DNA of 11,480 bases from NBML01 sp029939535 (GCA_029939535.1 JAOZST010000117.1:1-11480); one strand, 5' to 3'; positions 1 to 7,477 are shown, counted from the first letter of the stretch. A program made the numbers and translations. Notes: generated from the sequence alone by a model not told the origin.

Positions 1-55
1 AGAAGCCTAGGTTGATTGTTTTCGGACGCGGGTTCAACTCCCGCCGCCTCCACCA
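1..55 (+). ncRNA. ssrA: tmRNA (ssrA), 3' end only
   Basis: This is the last 55 nt of transfer-messenger RNA, which rescues stalled ribosomes and tags their unfinished proteins. A T-arm is visible, with the 5-bp stem GCGGG / CCCGC (28-32 and 40-44) closing the loop TTCAACT. It is followed by the 3' acceptor strand CGCCTCC, a discriminator A, and an encoded CCA ending at 55. The acceptor strand would pair with the usual GGGGGCG-like tmRNA 5' end, which is outside the window along with the tag reading frame. An ordinary tRNA is the alternative. The strand just before the T-arm does not look like a tRNA variable loop, and the acceptor sequence is typical of tmRNA. No intrinsic terminator follows immediately; the downstream DNA is AT-rich and leads into an integrase remnant. 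Confidence 0.9.
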
Positions 56-151
56 ATATTTGTTATAAATTCAGTAATTTATTAAATTTTATCGCACAAA
101 TTATCATGTGTAAAACGTGAGCAAGACTATTTCCTTGCATATTATTTTAAG

Positions 152-391
152 TTAATAATTTTGTGCCTGATTCCCTTCTCGTTCATTTATTGTCAATCTT
201 GCTATCTCTAAAGCAGTGTTATCCTGAACTTGACAATATTTTTTAAACGCTTTGTTTGTTTCGTGATCCTTTGCTTTAATTGCTTTGGCCTTTCCTTGTC
301 TTTTTGCGATTTCTGTGGTTGTTGAATGCCTTGCGTCTCCATAAAGATCAATGCCTTCAATACCTAAATTTTCACAAGATTTAACCACCAT
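152..391 (-). pseudogene. Phage-type tyrosine recombinase (integrase), C-terminal remnant
   Basis: The 79-aa open frame matches the C-terminal end of the catalytic domain of tyrosine recombinases. It carries LYGDARHSTTTEIAK near residues 16-30, which holds the conserved Arg-His pair. Further on is HETNKAFKKYCQ near residues 43-54, where the Tyr is the likely DNA-cleaving nucleophile. Full-length integrases of this kind are usually 300-400 aa, so the N-terminal DNA-binding part and the first catalytic Arg box are missing. An in-frame stop (TAA) lies directly before the first ATG, and no good ribosome binding site is close, so it is probably not translated as a functional protein. It points toward ssrA and ends 97 bp from the tmRNA CCA end. 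tmRNA genes are classic attachment sites for such integrases. I infer that it is the relic of an integrated island or prophage. Confidence 0.7.
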
Positions 392-413
392 TTATAAAAG
401 GAATAATCCTTTT
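371..413 (+). promoter_or_regulatory. Candidate promoter with overlapping inverted repeat, upstream of the molybdopterin oxidoreductase
   Basis: A -35-like TTCACA (371-376) and a -10-like TATAAA (393-398) are separated by 16 bp. Each differs from the sigma-70 consensus at one position. A 7-bp inverted repeat, AAAAGGA / TCCTTTT with a 4-nt loop (396-413), overlaps the -10 end and the expected start site and could be an operator. The repeat is AT-rich and lacks a separate T-tract, so I prefer this reading to a terminator. This assignment is by inspection only. Confidence 0.3.
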
Positions 414-480
414 TCGATGTATCAAATAATCCAGGATCTCAATGAATATTTAAGGGGTTGGTATTAAAGAGGAATTTTTT

Positions 481-2484
481 ATGAAAAAACAGGTGTATGT
501 TTCCTGCCCAATGGATTGTTTTGACCTGTGCCGGTTTCTGGTAACTATTAAAAACAATAAAATTATAAATTTTCAGGGCGATCCCTGCCACCCATTGACC
601 AGGGGTTTTGTCTGCGCAAAAGGGAAAAAACTGGTGGACAGGATGAACCACCCGGACCGGCTGCTCCATCCTTTGATTCGTAAAAATAATTCCTTTGTCC
701 AGGCAACCTATGACCAGGTGTTTGATATCCTGTGTGAAAAGTTGCTGTCCATAAGGAAAGCCCATGGAAATACAGCCATAATGAATTATACCAGTGATGG
801 ATATGGAGGAATGAAAAACAGAATTCAGAGTATCTTTTTTAATCGCTTTGGCGGGGATACACGGTTTACGGGAAGTCTCTGCTGGGGGGCTGGCATGGCT
901 GCCCAGACCTATGATTTTGGTACTGCCCGGGGACATGTGCCCCATGATGTCTTGAATTCAAAACTGGTTATTCTCTGGGGCAGGAACCCAAAAAATACCA
1001 GTATTCATTTGCAGTCATTGCTGGTAAAGGCCAGAAAGCAAGGGACAAAGGTAATCGTTATCGATCCGGTTAAAACAGACACTGCCAGGGCTTTTGATGA
1101 GCATATTCCCATTGCACCCTCAACGGACGGGGCCCTTGCCCTTGCCATGGCCAATGTTCTGATCCAAAAAAAACGGATCAATACCTTGTTTGTAAAAGAA
1201 CATGTTAAAGGGTTTGGTCGGTTTAAAGCATATGTGGAAAAATTTACACCTGGAATGGCAGAAAATATCACAGGGATTGATGCAGCAGGGATTGAGGCTC
1301 TTGCCTTGGAATATGTCCATGCAGATCCTGCCAGTATCTATATTGGATATGGGATGCAGAGGTATGAAAATGGTGGGAATAATGTAAGGTGTATTGATGC
1401 ACTGGCTGCCTTGGCAGGCCATATCGGAAAAAAAGGGGGAGGGGTGAATTATGCTTCAAAATCATTGGCCCAGTTTTTAAATTTTCCTGAACAAAAGAGC
1501 CTTGAATCGGTTGTCAAGAATAGGTTTTTTCTGGCACCCAGGCTGGGAGAATTTCTGGAAAAGGCCAAAAATCCTCCCATAAAGGCGGTTTTTGTTTCAA
1601 GTGGAAATCCTCTGGTTCAGAGTCCGAATTTGGTGACCACAGTCCGGGAATTTTCAAGGGTCGGTTTCAAGGTGGTGTTTGATCATTTTATGACAGATAC
1701 GGCAGCCCATGCAGATATTGTTTTGCCGGCAGCTTCCGTGTTAGAGCAGGAAGATATTTTTGCCACCTCCATGTATTCCCATGTGCTTAATTATTCGCAA
1801 AAGGCTGTTGATCCGCCTGAAACTATTCTGCCCGAGTTCGAATTTTACCTGGAATTGTCCAAAAGGATGGGACTGGGGAATCTGGGATTTGATTCATCAA
1901 AAGATTATCTTACTCAATGTGCATCTCCTTTATTAAAAGAAATCGGATTAAAGGAGGTGGGAGAATTTTACAACAATAATTTTCAAGGGCTTGAAACAGA
2001 ATATATACAAATCAGGGCCCATGAAATTGCCTGGGAAGACAAGCAATTTTTAACCCCTTCCGGTAAAATTGAAATTTACAGTGAAAAAGCCCTGGCCGAC
2101 GGTTTGAGTGCCCTGCCTGAATATCGTCCTCCTTTAACAGGGTCAGAAGAATTTTCCCTGCGGCTACTGACCTGCCATGCCCGTGATTCCCTGCATTCCC
2201 AGGGGTTTTTTGATAAAACAGGGGCTCCCATTCTTTATATCAGTGAAAAAACAGCAGGGAAATTCAAGGTAAATTCAGGGGACAGGGTAAAGGTTGTCGG
2301 AGAAAAGGCAGGTATTGAGACTGTGGTTTGTGTGGATGAAGGTATGTATGACAATACCGCTTTTATTTACCAGGGGTTTTGGCATAAAAGCGGTGCTGTG
2401 AATTTTTTGACCGATTCCAGGGTATCTGATATGGGGGGGCAGGCAGCCTATTATGATAGTTTTTGTACCCTTGAACCCTTGTAA
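481..2484 (+). CDS. Molybdopterin oxidoreductase with N-terminal 4Fe-4S cluster (DMSO reductase superfamily)
   Basis: This 667-aa protein belongs to the DMSO reductase / formate dehydrogenase superfamily of Mo- or W-bis-MGD enzymes. The N-terminus holds a 4Fe-4S motif, C9-x3-C13-x3-C17-x27-C45, within CPMDCFDLC and GFVCAKGK. The segment GSLCWGAG has Cys134 where family members carry the Cys, SeCys or Ser metal ligand, so Cys134 is the likely ligand. Central cofactor-binding domains follow, with LWGRNP near 165-170 and SSGNPLVQSPN near 377-387. The C-terminal dinucleotide-binding domain starts near 550. No twin-arginine or other signal peptide is present, so it should act in the cytoplasm. The ATG at 481 has AGAGGA at 468-473, 7 nt upstream. 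No iron-sulfur, quinone-oxidising or maturation subunit is adjacent. The substrate cannot be named from sequence alone. Confidence 0.88.
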   Translation: MKKQVYVSCPMDCFDLCRFLVTIKNNKIINFQGDPCHPLTRGFVCAKGKKLVDRMNHPDRLLHPLIRKNNSFVQATYDQVFDILCEKLLSIRKAHGNTAIMNYTSDGYGGMKNRIQSIFFNRFGGDTRFTGSLCWGAGMAAQTYDFGTARGHVPHDVLNSKLVILWGRNPKNTSIHLQSLLVKARKQGTKVIVIDPVKTDTARAFDEHIPIAPSTDGALALAMANVLIQKKRINTLFVKEHVKGFGRFKAYVEKFTPGMAENITGIDAAGIEALALEYVHADPASIYIGYGMQRYENGGNNVRCIDALAALAGHIGKKGGGVNYASKSLAQFLNFPEQKSLESVVKNRFFLAPRLGEFLEKAKNPPIKAVFVSSGNPLVQSPNLVTTVREFSRVGFKVVFDHFMTDTAAHADIVLPAASVLEQEDIFATSMYSHVLNYSQKAVDPPETILPEFEFYLELSKRMGLGNLGFDSSKDYLTQCASPLLKEIGLKEVGEFYNNNFQGLETEYIQIRAHEIAWEDKQFLTPSGKIEIYSEKALADGLSALPEYRPPLTGSEEFSLRLLTCHARDSLHSQGFFDKTGAPILYISEKTAGKFKVNSGDRVKVVGEKAGIETVVCVDEGMYDNTAFIYQGFWHKSGAVNFLTDSRVSDMGGQAAYYDSFCTLEPL

Positions 2485-2515
2485 TTTATTAGGGTTTTAC
2501 AACAGATATCCTGGC

Positions 2516-2962
2516 TTACTCCACCCTGTGCCAGGTCTGGGTGCGGGTGAGGAATAAGAAGCTGCCCTGGACCCTGAGTTTTCCATCTTCAATCCATAGT
2601 TTGCATTTATAGACCTTCCCTTTTTTGGGGTCCAGGATAGTTCCCCATGAAAAAGCATCCCCATTGGGCTGAAGGCCCTGAATGATTTCCATTCCCAGGG
2701 TTGGCTGGTCTTTCCTGGGGTCATCCTCATCGCATTTGTCACAGGTGGGCTTTGGATTGTCGCCCTCCTTGATAAATAATTCAATGATTTTTCCGTAATA
2801 TTTTCCATCTTTTTCAAAAATGTTTACAATGGATTTTGGTTCATTGGTTTCATCGTCAATGGTTTTCCATTTTCCAACAATGGGTGCCTGGGCAAAGGCA
2901 TAACAGGCAAAGCATAAAGAAAAAAGAACAATTGCTGCACTGAGCTTAAACATGGTTTTCAT
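2516..2962 (-). CDS. Secreted DUF2147 family protein
   Basis: The 148-aa protein matches the DUF2147 family, small exported proteins of unknown function. Residues 1-24 or 1-26 form a signal peptide: Lys2, a hydrophobic stretch LSAAIVLFSLCFACYAF, then AFA-QA as a likely cleavage site. Family hallmarks in the mature part are IVGKW near 28-32, YYGKIIEL near 55-62, LGMEIIQGL near 89-97, DPKKGKVYKCKL near 111-122 and RTQTWHRV at the C-terminus. A Cys pair, C74-x2-C77, sits in an acidic loop and could form a disulfide or bind metal. An ATG at 2980 would add six residues. I prefer the ATG at 2962 because GGAG lies 7 nt before it and because the predicted promoter leaves almost no leader for the upstream start. 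It converges on the molybdopterin oxidoreductase 31 bp away, and I see no functional link between them. Confidence 0.85.
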   Translation of the reverse strand: MKTMFKLSAAIVLFSLCFACYAFAQAPIVGKWKTIDDETNEPKSIVNIFEKDGKYYGKIIELFIKEGDNPKPTCDKCDEDDPRKDQPTLGMEIIQGLQPNGDAFSWGTILDPKKGKVYKCKLWIEDGKLRVQGSFLFLTRTQTWHRVE

Positions 2963-2989
2963 CATTATTCTCCAGTTCATTAATATAAT

Positions 2990-3017
2990 AGTATAGAAAT
3001 TTGCATTTGTCCGTCAG
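2990..3017 (-). promoter_or_regulatory. Candidate promoter for the DUF2147 gene
   Basis: On the minus strand a -35-like CTGACG (3012-3017) and a -10-like TATACT (2990-2995) are spaced by 16 bp. The predicted start near 2983 gives a leader of about 20 nt to the ATG at 2962, with GGAG in between. The -35 overlaps the edge of the adjacent inverted repeat (3016-3047). Identified by eye only. Confidence 0.4.
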
Positions 3018-3047
3018 CATTTAGCTAACAGCTAATGACTGAATGCT
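3016..3047. repeat. Nested inverted repeat in the divergent intergenic region
   Basis: An outer inverted repeat, AGCATT (3016-3021) and AATGCT (3042-3047), encloses a tight inner one, TTAGCT-aac-AGCTAA (3021-3035). It abuts the -35 region of the DUF2147 promoter. It could be a protein-binding site or a decayed hairpin. It has no T-tract, so it is not an intrinsic terminator. Confidence 0.4.
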
Positions 3048-3146
3048 AAAAGTCCGCACCATAGCGCAATGATTTAAAAATAGTACAGGCTAAAACTACT
3101 AGTGTTTTTAGTATCTGGAGATTTTTTTGTCAATGGGATAATTCAC

Positions 3147-3187
3147 TTGACAAAAACAATGCTTCTATTTATAGAATATATATTCTA
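3147..3187 (+). promoter_or_regulatory. Promoter with overlapping palindromic operator for the TetR/acyl-CoA dehydrogenase operon
   Basis: A perfect consensus -35, TTGACA (3147-3152), is followed 17 bp later by TATAGA (3170-3175). The perfect 16-bp palindrome TAGAATATATATTCTA (3172-3187) overlaps the -10 and the expected transcription start near 3182. TetR-family repressors commonly bind palindromes placed over their own promoter. I infer that this is the autoregulatory operator of the downstream regulator. A protein bound here would block RNA polymerase directly. Confidence 0.65.
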
Positions 3188-3214
3188 AGTTTGAAATGGA
3201 GATTTAAGATATAT

Positions 3215-3832
3215 ATGGATGCTTTAACCAGAAAACAACGGGACGACCTGAGAAAGCGAAAAGAAATTCTTGAAACCGCTTGTAAAATATTTGCATCCAG
3301 GGGTTTTCACAGCACCACCATGGCCCAGATAAGCAAGGCATCCCAATATCCCCTGGGCAGTATTTATAAATATTTTCCCGGGAAAAAAGAGATGTACCAT
3401 GATCTTGTCATTAACAAGGTCTATGACCTGGGTCAGATATTATTTGAAATCAGCCAGAATCAGGAAATCAGTGTATCTGAGAAGCTTGAGTCCTGTCTTT
3501 TTTCCCAGGCTGCATTTTATAAGGAAAACAGGGAAGTGGTCAGAATTTATATATCAGAGCGTAGCAATATTGATGCCGTGGCAATGCCCAAACTCAATGA
3601 AAAAGTCAATAAACTTCATGAGAGAATGGTGAGTCTTTTCCAGGGTATGTTTGACCAGGGAATTGCCCAAAGGGAATTCAAGTCATATCCATCCCATGAT
3701 ATGGCTGTACTGTTCAGTGATATTGTTCATTCAGCTGCCTGGGCATCCTTATTCCGGGAGGAAGATGAAACAGGTATGAACAAAAGGCTTTCAATGATTT
3801 TTAATATGTTTACCAATGGAATTTTAAATTGA
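3215..3832 (+). CDS. TetR/AcrR-family transcriptional regulator
   Basis: The 205-aa protein has TetR-family layout and length. An N-terminal DNA-binding domain covers residues 12-62: helix KEILETACKIFASRGFHSTT, helix-turn-helix near 34-53, then the characteristic GSIYKYFPGKKEMYHDLV. A helical ligand-binding and dimerisation domain fills the rest. The ATG at 3215 is preferred over a TTG at 3191 because the predicted transcription start lies near 3182, which leaves the TTG almost without a leader. The GGAGA at 3198-3202 is rather far (12 nt) from this ATG. The gene is followed after 23 bp by an acyl-CoA dehydrogenase and preceded by a palindrome over its promoter. By analogy with known TetR repressors of fatty acid oxidation, I infer that it senses an acyl-CoA or similar acid-derived ligand. 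The ligand itself cannot be read from the sequence. Confidence 0.85.
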   Translation: MDALTRKQRDDLRKRKEILETACKIFASRGFHSTTMAQISKASQYPLGSIYKYFPGKKEMYHDLVINKVYDLGQILFEISQNQEISVSEKLESCLFSQAAFYKENREVVRIYISERSNIDAVAMPKLNEKVNKLHERMVSLFQGMFDQGIAQREFKSYPSHDMAVLFSDIVHSAAWASLFREEDETGMNKRLSMIFNMFTNGILN

Positions 3833-3855
3833 TATCCCATAAGGAGAAATAAACA

Positions 3856-5667
3856 ATGGCACAATCAATCGCAGACAGACGGGACCAGGAATTTGTCCTC
3901 CACGAAATGCTGTCGGCTTCAGATCTGGCAAATCATGAAATGTTTGAGGATTTTAATAAAAAAACCATGGATATGGTGGTATCTGAAGCTAGGAATTTGG
4001 CAGTTAAAGAGCTTCTTTCCACAAACAAGGAAGGGGATGAGCAGGGATGTACCCTTGATAATGGAAAGGTGACAGTACCAGAATCCTTTCACAAGGCCTA
4101 TAAACTTTATTGTGAGGGTGAATGGCTGGCCATGTGTGATGATCCCGGCTTTGGCGGCCAGGGCATGCCCAGGGTGCTGGCTACGGTTGCCGGGGAATTG
4201 TTCGTTGGTGCCAATTGTGCTTTTCAGATGTATGCGGGCCTTACCCACGGGGCTGGCAAACTTGTTGAAGAATTTGGTACTGATGAGCAGAAGAAGCTTT
4301 TTCTGAAGAATCTATACACAGGGAAATGGGCGGGTACCATGTGCCTGACAGAACCCGAGGCAGGATCGGATGTGGGCAATCTTTCCACTACTGCCAAACG
4401 CAACGATGACGGTACTTTTACCATAACAGGCAATAAGATTTTTATTTCCAGTGGAGACCATGATCTGACAGAGAATATTATCCATCCGGTACTGGCCAGG
4501 ATAGAAGGAGCGCCTTTGGGTAGCAAGGGGATTTCCTTATTTCTGGTGCCTAAATACCGGGTGAACAGAGATGGCAGCCTGGGCGAACCCAATGACGTTG
4601 TCTGCACAGGCCTTGAAGAAAAAATGGGTATCCATGGCAATTCCACAGCTTCTTTGTCCTTTGGGTCCAGGGGTGATTGCATTGGAGAGCTTCTAGGAGA
4701 AGAGAATAAAGGCATGAAGGCCATGTTTGTGATGATGAATGAGGCGCGCCTGGGCGTGGGACTCCAGGGATTCAGTTTTGCAACGGCTTCCTATATCAAT
4801 GGGGTGAATTATGCCAGGGAGCGGGTCCAGGGAACGGATTTGATGAAGATCTTTGATAAGGAGCCCAAATCAGTGGCTATTATTAATCATCCTGATGTCA
4901 AACGTCAGCTTATTTCCATGAAAGCGTATGTGGATGGGATGAGGTCATTACTCTATTATACGGCCCTTTGTTTTGACAAGGCGGAAATCGCTGAAACTGA
5001 AGATGAAAAAGATAAATATGAAGGACTGATTGAGCTTCTAACCCCCATTGTCAAATCCTATTGTACAGACCGTTCTTTTGAAGTATGTGCCCAGGGTGTT
5101 CAGGTTTTCGGCGGGTATGGGTTTATCCGGGAATATCCCCAGGAACAGCTGGTGAGAGATTGTAAAATCACTTCCATTTATGAAGGCACCAACGGGATCC
5201 AGGCCATGGATCTTCTGGGAAGAAAACTGGGCTTGAAAAAAGGTAAGCCCTTTATGGACCTTCTGGGTGAAATGAATAAGACCATTGCCGCGGCCAGGGA
5301 AATTCAAGGATTGGACATTATGGCGGCAAAAGTTGAACTGGCAGTTAATAAACTGGGTGAGGTGGCCATGCACATGGGCATGACTGCCATGTCTGAGAAG
5401 GTTTTGGATGCCTTTGCAACAGCCCATCCTTTCCTGGATGTTACAGGGGATGTCTGCCTGGCATGGCTGGAACTCTGGCGTGCAGTGGTGGCAGCTCCAA
5501 AAATTAAAAAAGCCAGAAAAAAAGACCTGGCATTTTACCAGGGCCAGGTAAAGACTGCCGAGTATTTTATTACCTGGATATTGCCCTCTGCCATGGGTAA
5601 AATGGAAGCCCTCCAGGGCAATATTCCATCCATCATGGAGATACCGGATGCTGCTTTTGCAGGGTAG
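3856..5667 (+). CDS. Acyl-CoA dehydrogenase, long form with C-terminal extension
   Basis: This 603-aa FAD enzyme should oxidise an acyl-CoA to its 2-enoyl-CoA and pass electrons to electron-transferring flavoprotein. It has the three-part acyl-CoA dehydrogenase fold: an N-terminal helical domain to about 160, a middle beta domain with CLTEPEAGSDVG (163-174) and KMGIHGNSTA (256-265), and a C-terminal helical domain with FGGYGFIREYP (418-428). Glu443 in SIYEGTNG is the expected catalytic base. Ordinary members are about 380-400 aa. The extra C-terminal part (about 470-603) and the N-terminal extension match the roughly 600-aa subgroup that includes DmdC, the methylthiopropanoyl-CoA dehydrogenase. 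AAGGAG (3841-3846) precedes the ATG by 9 nt. It lies 23 bp after the TetR gene and is probably cotranscribed with and controlled by it. Substrate chain length is not evident, and a DmdC role should not be assumed. Confidence 0.9.
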   Translation: MAQSIADRRDQEFVLHEMLSASDLANHEMFEDFNKKTMDMVVSEARNLAVKELLSTNKEGDEQGCTLDNGKVTVPESFHKAYKLYCEGEWLAMCDDPGFGGQGMPRVLATVAGELFVGANCAFQMYAGLTHGAGKLVEEFGTDEQKKLFLKNLYTGKWAGTMCLTEPEAGSDVGNLSTTAKRNDDGTFTITGNKIFISSGDHDLTENIIHPVLARIEGAPLGSKGISLFLVPKYRVNRDGSLGEPNDVVCTGLEEKMGIHGNSTASLSFGSRGDCIGELLGEENKGMKAMFVMMNEARLGVGLQGFSFATASYINGVNYARERVQGTDLMKIFDKEPKSVAIINHPDVKRQLISMKAYVDGMRSLLYYTALCFDKAEIAETEDEKDKYEGLIELLTPIVKSYCTDRSFEVCAQGVQVFGGYGFIREYPQEQLVRDCKITSIYEGTNGIQAMDLLGRKLGLKKGKPFMDLLGEMNKTIAAAREIQGLDIMAAKVELAVNKLGEVAMHMGMTAMSEKVLDAFATAHPFLDVTGDVCLAWLELWRAVVAAPKIKKARKKDLAFYQGQVKTAEYFITWILPSAMGKMEALQGNIPSIMEIPDAAFAG

Positions 5668-5822
5668 CAGCCAATGTCATATATCTATTGCAAAGACCCT
5701 GAGATATTAAACAAAAGAGTCCCATTCTTGAATTTAGGCCCGCCAATGGTGATGCTGCTGTTGTTTCTCAAGAGCACCTGGGTTTGAAAAACAGGGTGAT
5801 TGTTTCTTTGCAAACACGGCAG

Positions 5823-5860
5823 AAAAAAAAGGGCAGGGGAGAATTCCCCTGCCCTTATTT
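5823..5860. terminator. Bidirectional intrinsic terminator between the acyl-CoA dehydrogenase and leuA
   Basis: A GC-rich hairpin has arms GGGCAGGGGA (5831-5840) and TCCCCTGCCC (5845-5854), a perfect 10-bp stem with a 4-nt loop. On the minus strand it ends in eight T residues (complement of 5823-5830) and lies about 25 nt after the leuA stop, so it is a strong end for the ilv-leu operon. On the plus strand the tail is TTATTT, which is weaker but could stop transcription from the acyl-CoA dehydrogenase operon. Confidence 0.92.
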
Positions 5861-5878
5861 AAGATTCAAAGGATCAGG

Positions 5879-7423
5879 TTAGAGGATAGCCTGTTTTTTT
5901 GGGGGATGGTTCTTTAAAAATTCAAGCCGGTTCAGACCGTTTATATATGCCAGGGCAGAGGCAGTTATGATATCTGGATCAGCCCCTTTACCCAGGGCCA
6001 TGATGCCATCTTCCTTGAGACGGACAGTTACTTCACCCTGGGCATCTGTTCCTTCGGTCAGGGCGGAAATGGTAAACCTGAGCAGTTCTGATTTGGTATC
6101 AGTGAGTTTTGATATGATATTGTAAACAGCATCAATGGGACCGCTGCCATCTGTGGCTCCCTGGACCGGACGGCCATTGATGTTAAGTTTTATACTTGCC
6201 GTGGGGTAGACTGTATTTCCGCTCAGGACATGGATATATTCCAGGCTGAACACTTCAGATGATCTTAGGACGCCTTCATTGATCAGGGCTTCAATATCTT
6301 CATCAAGAATGCTTTTTTTCTTATCAGCCAGGTTCTTGAATTTTTTAAATACCAGGTTGAGTTCATCGTCTGACAGGTTATATCCCATGGTCTGGATATG
6401 GGCATTCAGGGCATGGCGGCCGGAATGTTTTCCAAGGACCAGATTATTCTTGTTGATTCCCAGGGTTTCAGGCTTCATGATTTCATAGGTCATGGGGTTT
6501 TTTAAAACTCCATCCTGGTGGATACCTGCTTCATGGGCAAAGGCATTGGCTCCCACAATGGCACGATTGGGCTGGACCATGATGCCTGTGATCATGCTCA
6601 CGAGCCGGCTGGTGGGATAGATCCTGGTGGTATTGATACCAGTGGTCTGGGGAAAGAAATTGGGCCTTGTGTTCAAAGACATGACCACTTCTTCCATGGA
6701 GGTATTGCCGGCCCGTTCACCTATTCCGTTGATGGTGACTTCCACCTGCCTGGCCCCGTTTTGAATGGCAGCAAGGGTGTTGGATGTGGCAAGTCCCAGG
6801 TCATTGTGGCAGTGTACGCTCAAGATTGCCTTGTCAATGTTTGAAGTATTTTCCATTACATATTTCACCAATTCACCAAACTCTTCGGGAATGGCATAAC
6901 CAACAGTATCCGGAAGGTTGATGGTGGTAGCCCCGGCATCAATCACGGATTCAAATATCGTGCATAAAAAATCAGGATCAGACCTGGATCCATCTTCGGC
7001 CGAGAATTCCACATTGTCCGTAAAAGAGGCTGCAAGCTCCACGGATTTCACTGCCTTTTTTAACACATCAGCAGGTTCCATCTGCAATTTGTATTTCATG
7101 TGGAGTTCCGAGGTGGCAATAAAGATGTGCAGCCTGGGCTGGGCAGCATCTTTTATTGCGTCCCATCCACGGTGGATATCCTGCTCATTGGCCCTGCACA
7201 ATGCTGTAATCTGGGATTTTTCCAAGGCATCTGCAATGGCCTTTACCGCCTCATAATCCCCGTCAGATGCGGCTGGAAACCCTGCTTCAATTACATCCAC
7301 CCCAAGGGCTTCAAGCTGGGTGGCAATACGCAGTTTTTCCGCTTGATTCATGCTGGCCCCGGGAGATTGCTCTCCATCTCTTAACGTGGTGTCAAAAATT
7401 ATAATTCTTCTATCATCATTCAT
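5879..7423 (-). CDS. leuA: 2-isopropylmalate synthase
   Basis: The enzyme condenses acetyl-CoA with 2-oxoisovalerate, the first committed step of leucine synthesis. The 514-aa length is normal for the bacterial short form. The N-terminal TIM barrel starts with FDTTLRDGEQSPG (10-22). Divalent-metal ligands are visible as Asp11, His204 and His206 in HCHNDLG, and Asn240 in GERAGN. The GHS-like segment LGKHSGRHA sits near 330-338. The C-terminal domain (about 390-514), with SGNTVYPTA and GPIDAVYNII, corresponds to the leucine-binding allosteric domain, so feedback inhibition by leucine is expected from the family. An AGGA-type ribosome binding site lies just before the ATG at 7423. It is the last gene of the ilvB-ilvN-cimA-leuA operon, 87 bp after cimA, and ends at a strong terminator. 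Confidence 0.95.
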   Translation of the reverse strand: MNDDRRIIIFDTTLRDGEQSPGASMNQAEKLRIATQLEALGVDVIEAGFPAASDGDYEAVKAIADALEKSQITALCRANEQDIHRGWDAIKDAAQPRLHIFIATSELHMKYKLQMEPADVLKKAVKSVELAASFTDNVEFSAEDGSRSDPDFLCTIFESVIDAGATTINLPDTVGYAIPEEFGELVKYVMENTSNIDKAILSVHCHNDLGLATSNTLAAIQNGARQVEVTINGIGERAGNTSMEEVVMSLNTRPNFFPQTTGINTTRIYPTSRLVSMITGIMVQPNRAIVGANAFAHEAGIHQDGVLKNPMTYEIMKPETLGINKNNLVLGKHSGRHALNAHIQTMGYNLSDDELNLVFKKFKNLADKKKSILDEDIEALINEGVLRSSEVFSLEYIHVLSGNTVYPTASIKLNINGRPVQGATDGSGPIDAVYNIISKLTDTKSELLRFTISALTEGTDAQGEVTVRLKEDGIMALGKGADPDIITASALAYINGLNRLEFLKNHPPKKQAIL

Positions 7424-7449
7424 TTTCTTTCCTTTTTTTACAAGTTACA

Positions 7450-7477
7450 AGTAGTGAGATTTGAGTAGTGAGATTGG
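7450..7477. repeat. Short tandem direct repeat in the cimA-leuA spacer
   Basis: Two 14-bp units, AGTAGTGAGATTTG (7450-7463) and AGTAGTGAGATTGG (7464-7477), lie head to tail and differ at one base. They are flanked by a smaller 7-bp duplication (ACAAGTT/ACAAGTA) on the leuA side and an inverted repeat, AATACT-CA-AGTATT (7497-7510), at the end of cimA. The 87-bp spacer holds no gene. It is longer than the other spacers in the operon. Confidence 0.6.

Noticed and set aside
230..258. TTGACA at 230-235 as a promoter -35
   Set aside because: No acceptable -10 lies at 16-18 bp spacing, and it falls inside the integrase remnant.
439..945. Minus-strand open frame of 168 codons opposite the start of the molybdopterin oxidoreductase
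   Set aside because: It lies antisense to a gene with clear family motifs, has no recognisable domain and reads as a shadow frame.
2474..2496. Inverted repeat AACCCT / AGGGTT between the converging molybdopterin oxidoreductase and DUF2147 genes
   Set aside because: The stem is only 6 bp with an 11-nt loop and no real T-tract, so it is too weak to call a terminator.
5700..5878. Possible short protein-coding remnant after the acyl-CoA dehydrogenase (frame reading NGDAAVVSQEHLGLKNRV)
   Set aside because: It has no start codon, an upstream in-frame stop close by, and runs into the terminator hairpin; similarity to any family is only impressionistic.
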